Below the pieces are notes generated by a model. That model made no database searches. It was not told where the DNA came from and saw only the letters and a program-made list of their open reading frames with translations. From NCBI RefSeq assembly GCF_020630935.1, contig NZ_JAHDIG010000004.1, forward strand, positions 1 to 64,000: a stretch of DNA of 64,000 bases, given 5' to 3'. Every line of letters starts with the position of its first letter. The first letter of the stretch is position 1. A program made the position numbers and the translations under genes. This document shows, piece by piece, positions 36,289 to 44,607 of this stretch. Source of the DNA: Bernardetia sp. GTDB lineage: Bacteria; Bacteroidota; Bacteroidia; Cytophagales; Bernardetiaceae.

Positions 36289-36639
36289 TTAGACAGCTAT
36301 AAAATGAGTAAAAAGAAAATATAGAGAAGCTATAAAAATAGCTATTAAAAGCCCTGCAAAAATATAAAAACTGGTATAGTTGTATTTTGGCTTTATTGGT
36401 TTAGGCTTATTGTACTTTGCAATTTCCTTTTCCAAAGCAAAGACTTTCTCTTTATGATGTTTTTGATGCTCTCTAATTTCCAAAATTCGAAACTGAATCC
36501 CTTCAAGTTCTTTCTCATAATCAAAGAATTGTTTTTCATGCTTTGCTTTCTGAAGATAAAGGTTTTCAAGAATTTCCTTTGTTGTTTTGAATTTAGGCTG
36601 ATTTTGGGAGGTTTGATGTTTTGTAAATAAAGGAGTCAT
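36289..36639 (-). CDS. Hypothetical coiled-coil, tail-anchored membrane protein
   Basis: The 116-residue protein has a long charged helix with heptad-like spacing (about residues 20-75), a Lys-Pro linker (KPKPIKPKY) and one C-terminal membrane helix (FYIFAGLLIAIFIASLYFLF, about 91-110). This topology resembles tail-anchored scaffold proteins. I recognise no family. It is monocistronic with a terminator at 36223-36257. Confidence 0.65.
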   Translation of the reverse strand: MTPLFTKHQTSQNQPKFKTTKEILENLYLQKAKHEKQFFDYEKELEGIQFRILEIREHQKHHKEKVFALEKEIAKYNKPKPIKPKYNYTSFYIFAGLLIAIFIASLYFLFTHFIAV

Positions 36640-37083
36640 GATGATAGTAGTTAAAATTGAATAGGATATTAATTAAAAGAAGCTGACTTTCTCATTTTTC
36701 GTACTAGCCAACTAAATCATAACTTACCTAACCTACTATTAATTCCCCCATTATAGATTATTTGTAGCTTCTATGCTTATTTGTATCTATTCTGAATATT
36801 TATTTTTAGGCTGATTAGGGAACTTTTTTGGTAGTGCTGTTATTTTGGCAATTATTTGAATCTGATGATAAGTGCATTATTTTTAGATAAAAGATTCCTT
36901 TCTCATCAGCATTTTCAACATCTTTAGAGAAAACAATTTGAGTTAGGCTTATTTTTTGCAATTTTGAATTACTTGATAAGTATTGATAATCAAAGATTTA
37001 ACAACTCTTCAACAAATGCAATCATTTGTTGGATAAATGATATTGATAACTTTCAAAAACTTACCACAAGCCTACAACAACTC
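36640..37083. other. 444-base intergenic region
   Basis: It lies between divergent genes. It is A/T-rich with several imperfect repeats, such as TATTGATAA near 36978 and 37044. A 40-codon in-frame extension upstream of the next gene (from 36964) has no credible protein features. No promoter is assigned with confidence. Confidence 0.4.
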
Positions 37084-37476
37084 ATGAAGTCTAATTTTAC
37101 ATTACTCCTTTTCTGCTTTTTTTCGGTACTGTTTCTTTCCAGTTCAGTTCCCAAAACCCTAGACCCTATCCCTGTCAATCGGTGGATGTTGTTTCAAAAA
37201 GAAGCAGGTGTAGAATTTTATATCCAACATCGAAGTTCTATGTACGACACTCGTTATAATACGCTTGTGCGCCTTCGAAACACCAATCAATATGAAGTAA
37301 AAGTGAGCTTTACACCTTCTTTTGGATGTGAGGGAGAGAGTAAAATGAACCTCCAAGGAAGAATCCAAACAGCTATATATCCACGCCACTCAGTTACGCT
37401 TTTGGCATATCGTCCATGTCAAGGAAAAATCCCAGATAGAATAAGTTTTAACTCATTAGATGTTAGAAAAAGATAA
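37084..37476 (+). CDS. Hypothetical small secreted protein
   Basis: The product is 130 residues starting at ATG 37084, which gives a clear signal peptide (MKSNFTLLLFCFFSVLFLSSS). The mature part has two cysteines that could pair (GCEG and RPCQG) and beta-strand-like segments (VKVSFTPSFG, RHSVTLLAYRP). I recognise no family. It is followed 53 bases later by the YraN-like gene. Confidence 0.6.
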   Translation: MKSNFTLLLFCFFSVLFLSSSVPKTLDPIPVNRWMLFQKEAGVEFYIQHRSSMYDTRYNTLVRLRNTNQYEVKVSFTPSFGCEGESKMNLQGRIQTAIYPRHSVTLLAYRPCQGKIPDRISFNSLDVRKR

Positions 37477-37529
37477 ATCCCCACACCTGTCTGTCTTGTC
37501 AGTATAAATTAGTGGAAAAATAAAAATTT

Positions 37530-37919
37530 ATGAGCAAAACATCTTTACCTACCCAAAAACAAACTACTGGAAAAAAAGGAGAAGAAATAGCTGTATCTTT
37601 CTTGAAAGAGAAAGGTTTTTTATTGCTTGCCACCAACTTTAAAGCAAACAGAGGAGAAATAGATATTATTGTAAGAAAAAAAAATGTTATTCATTTTATA
37701 GAAGTAAAAACCCGTAAGAACAACGATTTTGGCAATCCAGAATCTTTTGTGAGTGAAGCACAAGCTGATAAAATTTCAGAAACAGCAGAACTATTTTTAG
37801 AAGAGTATGAAGAAAAAACAGACAAAGAGTTCAAAGGCTTCATTCAGTTCGATATAATTTCAATTCTTTTTGAAAAAGATAATCTAAAAGAAATTCTACA
37901 TTTGGAAGATGCTTTTTAG
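37530..37919 (+). CDS. UPF0102/YraN-family nuclease-like protein
   Basis: The 129-residue protein has a fold related to restriction and Holliday-junction endonucleases. Motifs are G-E-E-I-A near residue 18, N-F-K-A-N-R-G-E-I-D-I-I at 36-47 and the acidic-lysine motif FIEVKTR at 56-62, matching the E...GEIDLI...EVK pattern of the metal-binding site. Its biological role is still unclear in any organism. It may be transcribed with murI 67 bases downstream. Confidence 0.9.
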   Translation: MSKTSLPTQKQTTGKKGEEIAVSFLKEKGFLLLATNFKANRGEIDIIVRKKNVIHFIEVKTRKNNDFGNPESFVSEAQADKISETAELFLEEYEEKTDKEFKGFIQFDIISILFEKDNLKEILHLEDAF

Positions 37920-37986
37920 AAGTAAAAAATAATCGTAATTTCACACTTTATTCCTACTCCATTTTAAAAAGTAGATTCAAGAATCA

Positions 37987-38844
37987 ATGTCAGAAAACGA
38001 CACCTTAAAAATGTATCTTCAAGATACCAAACATACCAACCCAATAGGAATTTTTGACAGTGGGATTGGAGGACTTACGGTAGCACATGCTGTCAAAAAA
38101 CTTCTTCCACACGAACAAATCATCTATTTTGGAGATATAGCACATCTTCCCTACGGAGATAAATCTACGGCAGCACTGCAAGCCTACTCTATAAAAGCAG
38201 TAGATTTTTTACTCAAACATAACTGTAAAGTTATTCTCTTTGCTTGTAATTCGGCATCGGCTGCTGCTTTTGAGCTTATCAAAGAATATACTGCCACAAG
38301 AGCTAAGGTAATTGATGTCATCCAACCTGTTGTTAATTATGTTGCAAATCGATTTGATGGAAAAAACATAGGTCTTATCGGCACACGCCAAACTATCAAC
38401 TCCAACGCCTATCTTCAAAAAATAAATCAAGCCAACAAAAATGTATCTTTGTCGTCCTTAGCAACACCTCTTTTAGCTTCTATGATTGAGGAAGGCTTTT
38501 TCAATAATACGGTCAGTAAGTCCGTCATTGCAGAATATTTGTCTGATGAATCATTACAAAATATTGAAGGTCTAATTTTGGGTTGTACGCATTACCCACT
38601 CATAAAAAAAGATATTGAGCTATTTTTTCAAGAAAATTTTACCCAGAAAGTTGAAATTATAGATGGTTCTTTTATTGTAGCCGAAGAAGTTCGTATCTTT
38701 TTAGAACAAAATAATTTACTCAATCCATATTCTACAAAAGAAGATGTGTTTTATGTTTCTGACCTTACTAAGTCATTCGAAGAAACCACAAAAATATTTT
38801 TTAAGAAAAAAGTAGAATTGGAACTGTATAAACTTTGGGAATAG
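37987..38844 (+). CDS. murI: Glutamate racemase
   Basis: It makes D-glutamate for peptidoglycan. The 285 residues include IFDSGIGGLTV (Asp24) and the two catalytic cysteines in FACNSAS (Cys87) and LGCTHYPL (Cys200), with the general acid-base region around D50 and HLPYGDKS. An alternative start at 38014 (MYLQDTKHTNPIGIFDSG) would shorten the tail by 9 residues. The neighbours yraN and pyrR are on the same strand. Confidence 0.96.
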   Translation: MSENDTLKMYLQDTKHTNPIGIFDSGIGGLTVAHAVKKLLPHEQIIYFGDIAHLPYGDKSTAALQAYSIKAVDFLLKHNCKVILFACNSASAAAFELIKEYTATRAKVIDVIQPVVNYVANRFDGKNIGLIGTRQTINSNAYLQKINQANKNVSLSSLATPLLASMIEEGFFNNTVSKSVIAEYLSDESLQNIEGLILGCTHYPLIKKDIELFFQENFTQKVEIIDGSFIVAEEVRIFLEQNNLLNPYSTKEDVFYVSDLTKSFEETTKIFFKKKVELELYKLWE

Positions 38845-38922
38845 ATTTTTTCAGTTTCCAGTAAATGGTTACCAGTAATTTCATTGAGTTTTTTTATTCA
38901 TTTATCACTAATCTACGCCATT

Positions 38923-38940
38923 GTTGGTGTCCCCACCAAC
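38923..38940 (+). repeat. Hairpin directly upstream of pyrR
   Basis: GTTGGTG-TCCC-CACCAAC is a 7-bp GC-rich stem ending 19 bases before the pyrR ATG. It has no T-tract. It could be leader structure or a dispersed palindrome; TTGGTGTT/AACACCAA at 8242-8267 is similar in part. Confidence 0.5.
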
Positions 38941-38959
38941 GACGAAAAATACCACAAAA

Positions 38960-39508
38960 ATGAAAAGATTACTTTTTTCCTCCGATTTATTAGACCTTAC
39001 GGTAAGCCGTCTTTGTGAACAGCTTATTGAGAATTATTCCGATTTTTCGGATACAGTTTTGCTAGGCATTCAGCCACGAGGGACTCTTTTTGCAGAGCGC
39101 ATTCATAAGCGTTTGGAAACTCGTTTGAATAAAAAAATTCCTTTTGGAAAGCTAGATGTTACCTTTTATAGAGATGATTTTAGGAGAAGAGACGAGCCTC
39201 TCAAAGCTAATATGACAGATGTTCCGTTCGTGATTGAAAATAAGAAAGTCATTTTGATAGATGATGTTCTCTATACAGGACGAACCATTAGCGCAGCAAT
39301 GAGCGCAATGGCAGCCTTTGGGCGACCAAAGAAAGTAGATTTACTGGTATTGATTGATAGAAAATATACAAGAGATTTGCCTATTGCTCCAAATTATACA
39401 GGTAAAACTGTAAATACAATTTTATCTGAACACATAGAAGTAGAATGGACACAAGAAGGTGCAAAGGAGGATAAAATTTGGCTTATTTCAGAAAATGAAG
39501 ACCTATAA
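38960..39508 (+). CDS. pyrR: PyrR-type uracil phosphoribosyltransferase/regulator
   Basis: The 182-residue protein starts at ATG 38960 (MKRLLFSSDLLD); an upstream TTG would place the start in the hairpin. It is a phosphoribosyltransferase fold with the PRPP-binding motif VILIDDVLYTGRTISAAM and the PyrR-type GIQPRGTLFAERI, FYRDDFRR and LIDRKY segments. In Firmicutes PyrR binds pyr mRNA. In Bacteroidota that regulatory role is not established, and no pyr operon adjoins here. A terminator follows. Confidence 0.9.
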   Translation: MKRLLFSSDLLDLTVSRLCEQLIENYSDFSDTVLLGIQPRGTLFAERIHKRLETRLNKKIPFGKLDVTFYRDDFRRRDEPLKANMTDVPFVIENKKVILIDDVLYTGRTISAAMSAMAAFGRPKKVDLLVLIDRKYTRDLPIAPNYTGKTVNTILSEHIEVEWTQEGAKEDKIWLISENEDL

Positions 39509-39955
39509 AAAAGAAAAACCCTCTTTTTATGAAAGAGAGTTTTGCTACTTCTTGCCAAAAGAAACGACCAAAATAATTTAAAAATGAGTAGTCCTTAAAA
39601 AATGTTCATTGTTGGTTAATGAAAACAGACTACTGATTACTTTGTCTTGCTCTTCTGTTTTTTGGTTCTAAAAAAATAAAGTTGCTATAAAAAATGTTGT
39701 AACGTCAAGCCTACTACCTCTCAACGTTCAAAGCAGCTACTTTGAGAACCTGCTTACTTACTTATCTACTTACTCGCTTTATATATTTCAATAGGCTTGC
39801 CAATGCCAAAATAACATAAAAAATAATTTTATTTTACTTAAAAACAGGCTTTAAAGCTCATTAGAGAGTATTTTTAATTTTGCACTAGACTTTTATAGTA
39901 GAGTGTTTTTTTCAAAGTGGAAAACATTTTTTTCATAATAGAAAAAACCACATAC
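39509..39955. other. 447-base convergent intergenic region with RNA-like structure
   Basis: It lies between pyrR (plus) and bioD (minus). Contents are the pyrR terminator, a segment closed by CAAGCCTA (39706-39713) and TAGGCTTG (39792-39799) with an inner hairpin TTCAAAG/CTTTGA (39727-39745), and a plus-strand -7-like box TAATTTTG at 39875-39882. No open frame is convincing. Confidence 0.45.
39515..39545 (+). terminator. Terminator of pyrR
   Basis: AAAAC-C-CTCTTT pairs with GAAAGAG-A-GTTTT with one mismatch and a short loop, immediately after the stop. Confidence 0.75.
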
Positions 39956-40594
39956 TCAAAATACAATTTTGGAAGCATATTTTTTCACTAACTCTTTTGT
40001 AATTTCTTGTTCTTGTTTTACCCTTAGCAATACTTTAGAGCCAAGTTGATGAATAACATAATTTTCAATAATCTGCTCTGATGCTAGATTAGATTCGCCG
40101 TTAAAAATAATTCCCTTCAACTTTATATTTCTATTTTTGATGGCTTCTAAGCTCAAAATAGAATGATTGATACTACCCAAATACAGATTACAAACCAAAA
40201 TCAGAGGTAGTTCTAGTTTTTCAATGAGGTCAATAATATAATCTGCCTTTCCATTTTTTGCTTCATTTATCGGAACAAACAAACCACCTGCACCTTCCAC
40301 AATTAAGTTTTTATCTTTTGTTTTGTTTGGCAATTCAAAATCAGATAAACTTATATTTATATTGTCAATTTTTGCAGCAGCGTGTGGCGACATAGGAGCA
40401 GTGAGACAAAATCGCTCTTTCAAAAAATGACTTTCTGTGTTAGAAACTAGCTTTTTAACTCCATCCGTATCTCTTGGTAAACCTGCTTGAATGGGTTTCC
40501 AGTAGTTGGCGTGTAAGGCTTCTACCAAAATGGCACTAATGAATGTTTTACCACTATCTGTTCCGATAGCAGATATGAAATATTGATGAATCAT
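39956..40594 (-). CDS. bioD: Dethiobiotin synthetase
   Basis: It performs ATP- and CO2-dependent closure of the ureido ring of dethiobiotin, the penultimate step of biotin synthesis. The 212 residues include P-loop GTDSGKT at 11-17, YWKPIQAG near 31-38 and the conserved EGAGGLFVPI near 100. It follows the acyl-CoA synthetase/GNAT gene by 20 bases on the same strand, so it is probably co-transcribed with it. No other bio genes are in the window. Confidence 0.95.
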   Translation of the reverse strand: MIHQYFISAIGTDSGKTFISAILVEALHANYWKPIQAGLPRDTDGVKKLVSNTESHFLKERFCLTAPMSPHAAAKIDNINISLSDFELPNKTKDKNLIVEGAGGLFVPINEAKNGKADYIIDLIEKLELPLILVCNLYLGSINHSILSLEAIKNRNIKLKGIIFNGESNLASEQIIENYVIHQLGSKVLLRVKQEQEITKELVKKYASKIVF

Positions 40595-40614
40595 ACTTGT
40601 AAACTGATTAAAAT

Positions 40615-43600
40615 TTATTCCTCCTCGTCACTTTCCTCCTCATAATCAAAAATATTTCGAATGTAGAGAGATGCTTTTACCGTTCCTTCATCTGCATTAT
40701 GTTCCATAATGAAACCTAATTTTTCACAGATTTTACGCATCGCCATATTTTCAGGTAAAATATCTGCTGTAAGCAGCTCTATACCTTCACTACGACACAC
40801 TTCTACAGCTCTTGTCAAAAGTTTTGAGCCTAATCCTTCACCTTGATAACCATCAACGATAGTCATTCCAAATTCGGCTTCTTTTGTTCCGTGTAGCTTG
40901 ATAATTCGAATAGCACCAATAATTTCATTCTCTTCTTTTTTCTTCTCAATTTCTATAATAAGTGTAAGCTGTCTGTCATAATCAGCAAAACAAATTCTTG
41001 AAAGACGCTCGTGTGAAGCTCTTTGGTCTAGGCTGACAGCGTGGAAAAATCTAAAATAAACACTCTGTGGGGAAAGTCGCTTGTGAAAGTTTGCCATAAG
41101 GGGTTCATCCTCTGGACGTATTGGACGAATCAACACTTCTTGCTTACTCTTTGGAAGTACCCAACGTTCCTCATATTCTGAAGGATATGGACGTATAGCC
41201 AAACGAATAAGGTCTTCTCCTTTTACCTCTGTAGGTTGTAATACCATAACAGCATCAAGAATGGAAACTCCTTCTGTACGAGAAACTGAAATTGGGTTAA
41301 GATAAATTTCTTTGATGAAAGGTTGTTCTATAATCAGTTGGCTAAACCGAACCATAGACTGCTCTAAAAGTTTTAGAGTAGGTTCATGCACATCATCTCT
41401 ACTTACTAAGTTTTTATAAATTGTCGTTTGTTCGATGGCTCTTCTAGCTAAGGTAGTATTAAGGGGTGGCAAGGCTATGGCTCTATCCTCATAATATTGC
41501 ATCGAATTTCCACCATTTCCAAAGAAAATAATCGAACCAAACTGTGCATCTACTTTACTTCCCATTAACATTTCAATATCTTCACTAGTATTCATTTCCT
41601 GTACAGTAACTCCCAAGAACTTACCTTCTCCTACTCTTTCTTCAATATTTTTCTTGATGTCTTGGAAAGCATTTCTGACAGCTTGTTCATCTTTTAAATA
41701 AAGACGCACTCCACCAACTTCACTCTTATTGATAATATTATCAGAATACACTTTCAAAACAACAGGTTTTCCAATAGATTCGGCTTGTTGCCACGCTTCG
41801 TCTTCAGAAAGAGCCAAGCGTGTATCAACAATAGGCAAATTATAAGCTGCCAAAATAAGTTTGGCTTCCCATTCTGTCAAGATTCCTCTACCTTCTATGC
41901 GTGCATTGGCAATAATTTGTCCTACAATTTCCCTACTAGGAGGGTTATTTTTCATTTCATTCGAAATACGAGGCGTCTGATAGATACCTTTTAAATTGTA
42001 GGCATATTTCCATAAATAATTAAAAATATGAGCTGCAGCATCTGGATATTGAAAATTAGGAATACCAGCTTGGGAGAGCAAGTTACGTCCTTCCTTTGTA
42101 GTGTCTCCTCCCATCCAACTAACAAGAATAGGTTTCTTTTTAAGAGGAGCAAATCGGAGCAATTTTTTTGCTGTTTCGGTAGGCTGGCTTACTGCTTGTG
42201 GCGCAAGTACTACTAAAAGCCCATCTACATTTTTATCTTCTAAAAGAACTTCTGTTGCTATTTCGTAAAGTTCAGGAGTAGCAAACTGATGTAAATCCAA
42301 AGGGTTTTCGTATTCCCAGTGTTTAGGTAAATGTGCTGAGAGTTTTTCGATTGTAACTTCAGACAAGGAGGCTAGTTCTCCATTACCTTTTTCAAGCATA
42401 CTTGTAGCAAGCTGTGCTGGTGCATTGGCATTAGTAAGGATAGCTAATTTTTTTCCTTTTGGTCTTGGTTGCTTTGAGATGACTTCTACCATAAAAAATA
42501 CTTCTGCCATTGTATCTACACGAAGCATTCCCGAACGGCGAAAAGCAGCATTAAAAATCAAATCTTCATCTACCTCAAAATGAATAGGAGAGATTGCTTG
42601 CTTAGAGCTGCTATTCTCTAAATGCTGTCTTTTTCCAGTTTTCAAAACAATAATAGGTTTTGAATAGGAAACTTCTTTGGCTGCTGAAAGAAAAGAACGA
42701 GCATAATTGATAGTCTCCATATACAAAACAATAGCTTTGGTATGCTGGTCATCACCAAGATAATGAATTACGTCTCCCCAACTAATATCTATCATTCCAC
42801 CAATAGATACAAAAGCACTAAAGCCCACATTTTGGCTGCGCCCCCAGTCTAAAACTCCCTCTCCCATTGCACCACTTTGAGAAATAAAACCAATATTTCC
42901 TTCTTTTGGACGTTGGTCGGAAAATGTAGCAAAAAGATTGAGATGAGGACGGATAAAACCAATTGAATTTGTACCAATAATTCTGACATCTGCTCTTCTA
43001 GCTTCTAATAATACATCAGCTTCAAACTCTACTCCTTTTTCTCCAATTTCTCTAAAGCCAGTAGATAGAATAAGAGCATTTTTCACATTGGCTTCTCCAC
43101 ATTCTCTTATAATTTGTGAAACTGTTCTGGCTGGTGTAATAATAATGACAAGGTCTATAAACTCATCTATGTCTTCAATTTTATCGTAACACGTAGCTCC
43201 ATTTATTTCATCGTATTTTGGATTTACTGGAAAAACATCTCCTTTATAATCTAACAGAGTTAGGTTTTCGTAAAGGCGTTTGCCTAAAGAGTTCTCTCTT
43301 TTACTTGCTCCTACCACAGCAATTGTTTTGGGATGGAAAAGTGCCTCCATCTTGCCTTTATCGTAGGAAGGATGGAAATGACTTGCCGAAACGCCTTCGC
43401 CCCAAGAACGAATACCTTCCAAAACACGTTCTAAAATACGTTGAAAAGAATGTTGCATGACCGTTTGGATTCCAATAGCTAATTGATGAGCTACATAATT
43501 ATAATTTCTTCTGAAAGATAATAAAGAATTTTCTCTTCTGAAATCTTTAACGTCAAAACGGGTCTCTGTTTTGGAATAAGAACTTCTGGTATGAATTGGA

Positions 43601-43644
43601 CTGGGTTGGCGCACCCTTTTTGGATTAGAATATACAACAGGCAT
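40615..43644 (-). CDS. ADP-forming acyl-CoA synthetase fused to GNAT acetyltransferase (Pat-like)
   Basis: The 1009 residues comprise a unique basic N-terminus (1-100), a CoA-binding Rossmann domain from about 100 (LFHPKTIAVVGASKRENSLG), succinyl-CoA-ligase-like domains to about 560, an ATP-grasp domain (about 585-810, with PVVLKVYSDNIINKSEVGGV) and a C-terminal GNAT domain (about 850-990, with GYQGEGLGSKLLTRAVEV as acetyl-CoA site). This is the architecture of the Pat/PatZ (YfiQ) lysine acetyltransferases, in which the synthetase part may be inactive. Protein acetylation or acyl-CoA formation are both possible. It is upstream of bioD. Confidence 0.9.
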   Translation of the reverse strand: MPVVYSNPKRVRQPSPIHTRSSYSKTETRFDVKDFRRENSLLSFRRNYNYVAHQLAIGIQTVMQHSFQRILERVLEGIRSWGEGVSASHFHPSYDKGKMEALFHPKTIAVVGASKRENSLGKRLYENLTLLDYKGDVFPVNPKYDEINGATCYDKIEDIDEFIDLVIIITPARTVSQIIRECGEANVKNALILSTGFREIGEKGVEFEADVLLEARRADVRIIGTNSIGFIRPHLNLFATFSDQRPKEGNIGFISQSGAMGEGVLDWGRSQNVGFSAFVSIGGMIDISWGDVIHYLGDDQHTKAIVLYMETINYARSFLSAAKEVSYSKPIIVLKTGKRQHLENSSSKQAISPIHFEVDEDLIFNAAFRRSGMLRVDTMAEVFFMVEVISKQPRPKGKKLAILTNANAPAQLATSMLEKGNGELASLSEVTIEKLSAHLPKHWEYENPLDLHQFATPELYEIATEVLLEDKNVDGLLVVLAPQAVSQPTETAKKLLRFAPLKKKPILVSWMGGDTTKEGRNLLSQAGIPNFQYPDAAAHIFNYLWKYAYNLKGIYQTPRISNEMKNNPPSREIVGQIIANARIEGRGILTEWEAKLILAAYNLPIVDTRLALSEDEAWQQAESIGKPVVLKVYSDNIINKSEVGGVRLYLKDEQAVRNAFQDIKKNIEERVGEGKFLGVTVQEMNTSEDIEMLMGSKVDAQFGSIIFFGNGGNSMQYYEDRAIALPPLNTTLARRAIEQTTIYKNLVSRDDVHEPTLKLLEQSMVRFSQLIIEQPFIKEIYLNPISVSRTEGVSILDAVMVLQPTEVKGEDLIRLAIRPYPSEYEERWVLPKSKQEVLIRPIRPEDEPLMANFHKRLSPQSVYFRFFHAVSLDQRASHERLSRICFADYDRQLTLIIEIEKKKEENEIIGAIRIIKLHGTKEAEFGMTIVDGYQGEGLGSKLLTRAVEVCRSEGIELLTADILPENMAMRKICEKLGFIMEHNADEGTVKASLYIRNIFDYEEESDEEE

Positions 43645-43950
43645 CTGTAAAAAATATGATGTAAACAGATAAGATTAAAAAAATTGTTGTGTATTTGTGT
43701 AGATATTTCTGCTCTTAACAGAGATAGTTTTTGTGCTTTTTATGCTTGAGTTGCCCTCATAACATTACAAGTGTGTTGATAGTTATTCAAAAAATCAAAA
43801 ATAATGTTAAAGGATGACCCTTAGTCATAATCAAAGTCATAAATTAGTTTATTTCAGCTATTTAGCTTACTTATACAAAAATACCAAAAATATGGCTCAT
43901 TTCATTATTTAATGCTTAAAATAACCTTTTTTGAGAATTTTTTAATGCTA

Positions 43951-43984
43951 TTTGTAGCTAATAAAGATAGAAACGTTATTTTTG
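43951..43984 (+). promoter_or_regulatory. Promoter of the MarR-family gene
   Basis: The -33 element TTTG (43951-43954) and the -7 box TATTTTTG (43977-43984) are separated by 22 bp. Confidence 0.6.
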
Positions 43985-44003
43985 CAAATAGGTTTTGTTT
44001 ATC

Positions 44004-44018
44004 CATACAAAACGTATG
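44004..44018 (+). promoter_or_regulatory. Candidate MarR operator
   Basis: The inverted repeat CATAC-AAAAC-GTATG lies between the promoter and the MarR start codon, a usual place for autoregulation. The arms are only 5 bp. Confidence 0.3.
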
Positions 44019-44050
44019 AAATAATCATTAATAAATTACTACCAAAATAA

Positions 44051-44530
44051 ATGACTACAATTCAGAAAACAAAAAATGAGTCTATCGTGTTGGCAATAAT
44101 AGAGTTGGCAGCACAAATGCTCAAAAAAGGCTCAAACCTTACCAGTATGATAGGATTGACCACACAACAATGGATGGTACTTTTATATGTTCAAGGAGAC
44201 AGAAACATCCCATATTCAGAAGAACGTTTTCAAGATGGAGGAATATTGGCATCAGATATTGCAGAGGCTCTCAATGTTTCTCGTCCTAATATTACTAATC
44301 TATTGCAAGTTTTGTCAGACAAAGGGCTTGTAAAACAAGAAAAAGACTCAAGAGACAAACGCCGAAAAGTATTGGTCTTGACAAGAAAGGGAGAAGAAGC
44401 TATTGCAAAAGTGCATCCTTTGAGAGAAAACTCTAATTTGAGGCTACTCTACGATTTTAGTGAAGAAGAAAAGGAAGATTTATTGCAAAAACTAATGCAC
44501 TGCCTAGACCGTATGCACGGAAGAATTTAG
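44051..44530 (+). CDS. MarR-family transcriptional regulator
   Basis: The 159-residue winged-helix dimer has GLTTQQWMVLLYVQG at the start of the DNA-binding domain, ASDIAEALNVSRPNITNLLQVLSDKGLV as the helix-turn-helix (about 78-105), and the wing DSRDKRRKVLVLTRKGEE with the family's D-x-R-D-x-R. An insertion of about 15 residues (NIPYSEERFQDGG) precedes the recognition region. The ligand is unknown. It is divergent from the Pat-like gene, which it could control. A terminator follows. Confidence 0.93.
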   Translation: MTTIQKTKNESIVLAIIELAAQMLKKGSNLTSMIGLTTQQWMVLLYVQGDRNIPYSEERFQDGGILASDIAEALNVSRPNITNLLQVLSDKGLVKQEKDSRDKRRKVLVLTRKGEEAIAKVHPLRENSNLRLLYDFSEEEKEDLLQKLMHCLDRMHGRI

Positions 44531-44554
44531 AGATATATAAACTCTCTCTAAAAT

Positions 44555-44592
44555 AAAAGCCCTCTCAAAACTTGGTTTGAAAAGGCTTTTGT
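44555..44592. terminator. Bidirectional terminator
   Basis: AAAAGCC...TCAAA pairs with TTTGA...GGCTTTT between convergent genes. Confidence 0.8.
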
Positions 44593-44607
44593 TATTTTTA
44601 TAATAGC

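Larger units (their letters stand above)
43645..44050. other. 406-base divergent intergenic region
   Basis: It lies between the synthetase/GNAT gene (minus) and the marR-type gene (plus). It holds the promoter at 43951-43984, a small inverted repeat at 44004-44018, and two plus-strand CAAAAATA strings (43876 and 43885) that could be minus-strand -7 boxes without clear -33 partners. Confidence 0.5.
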
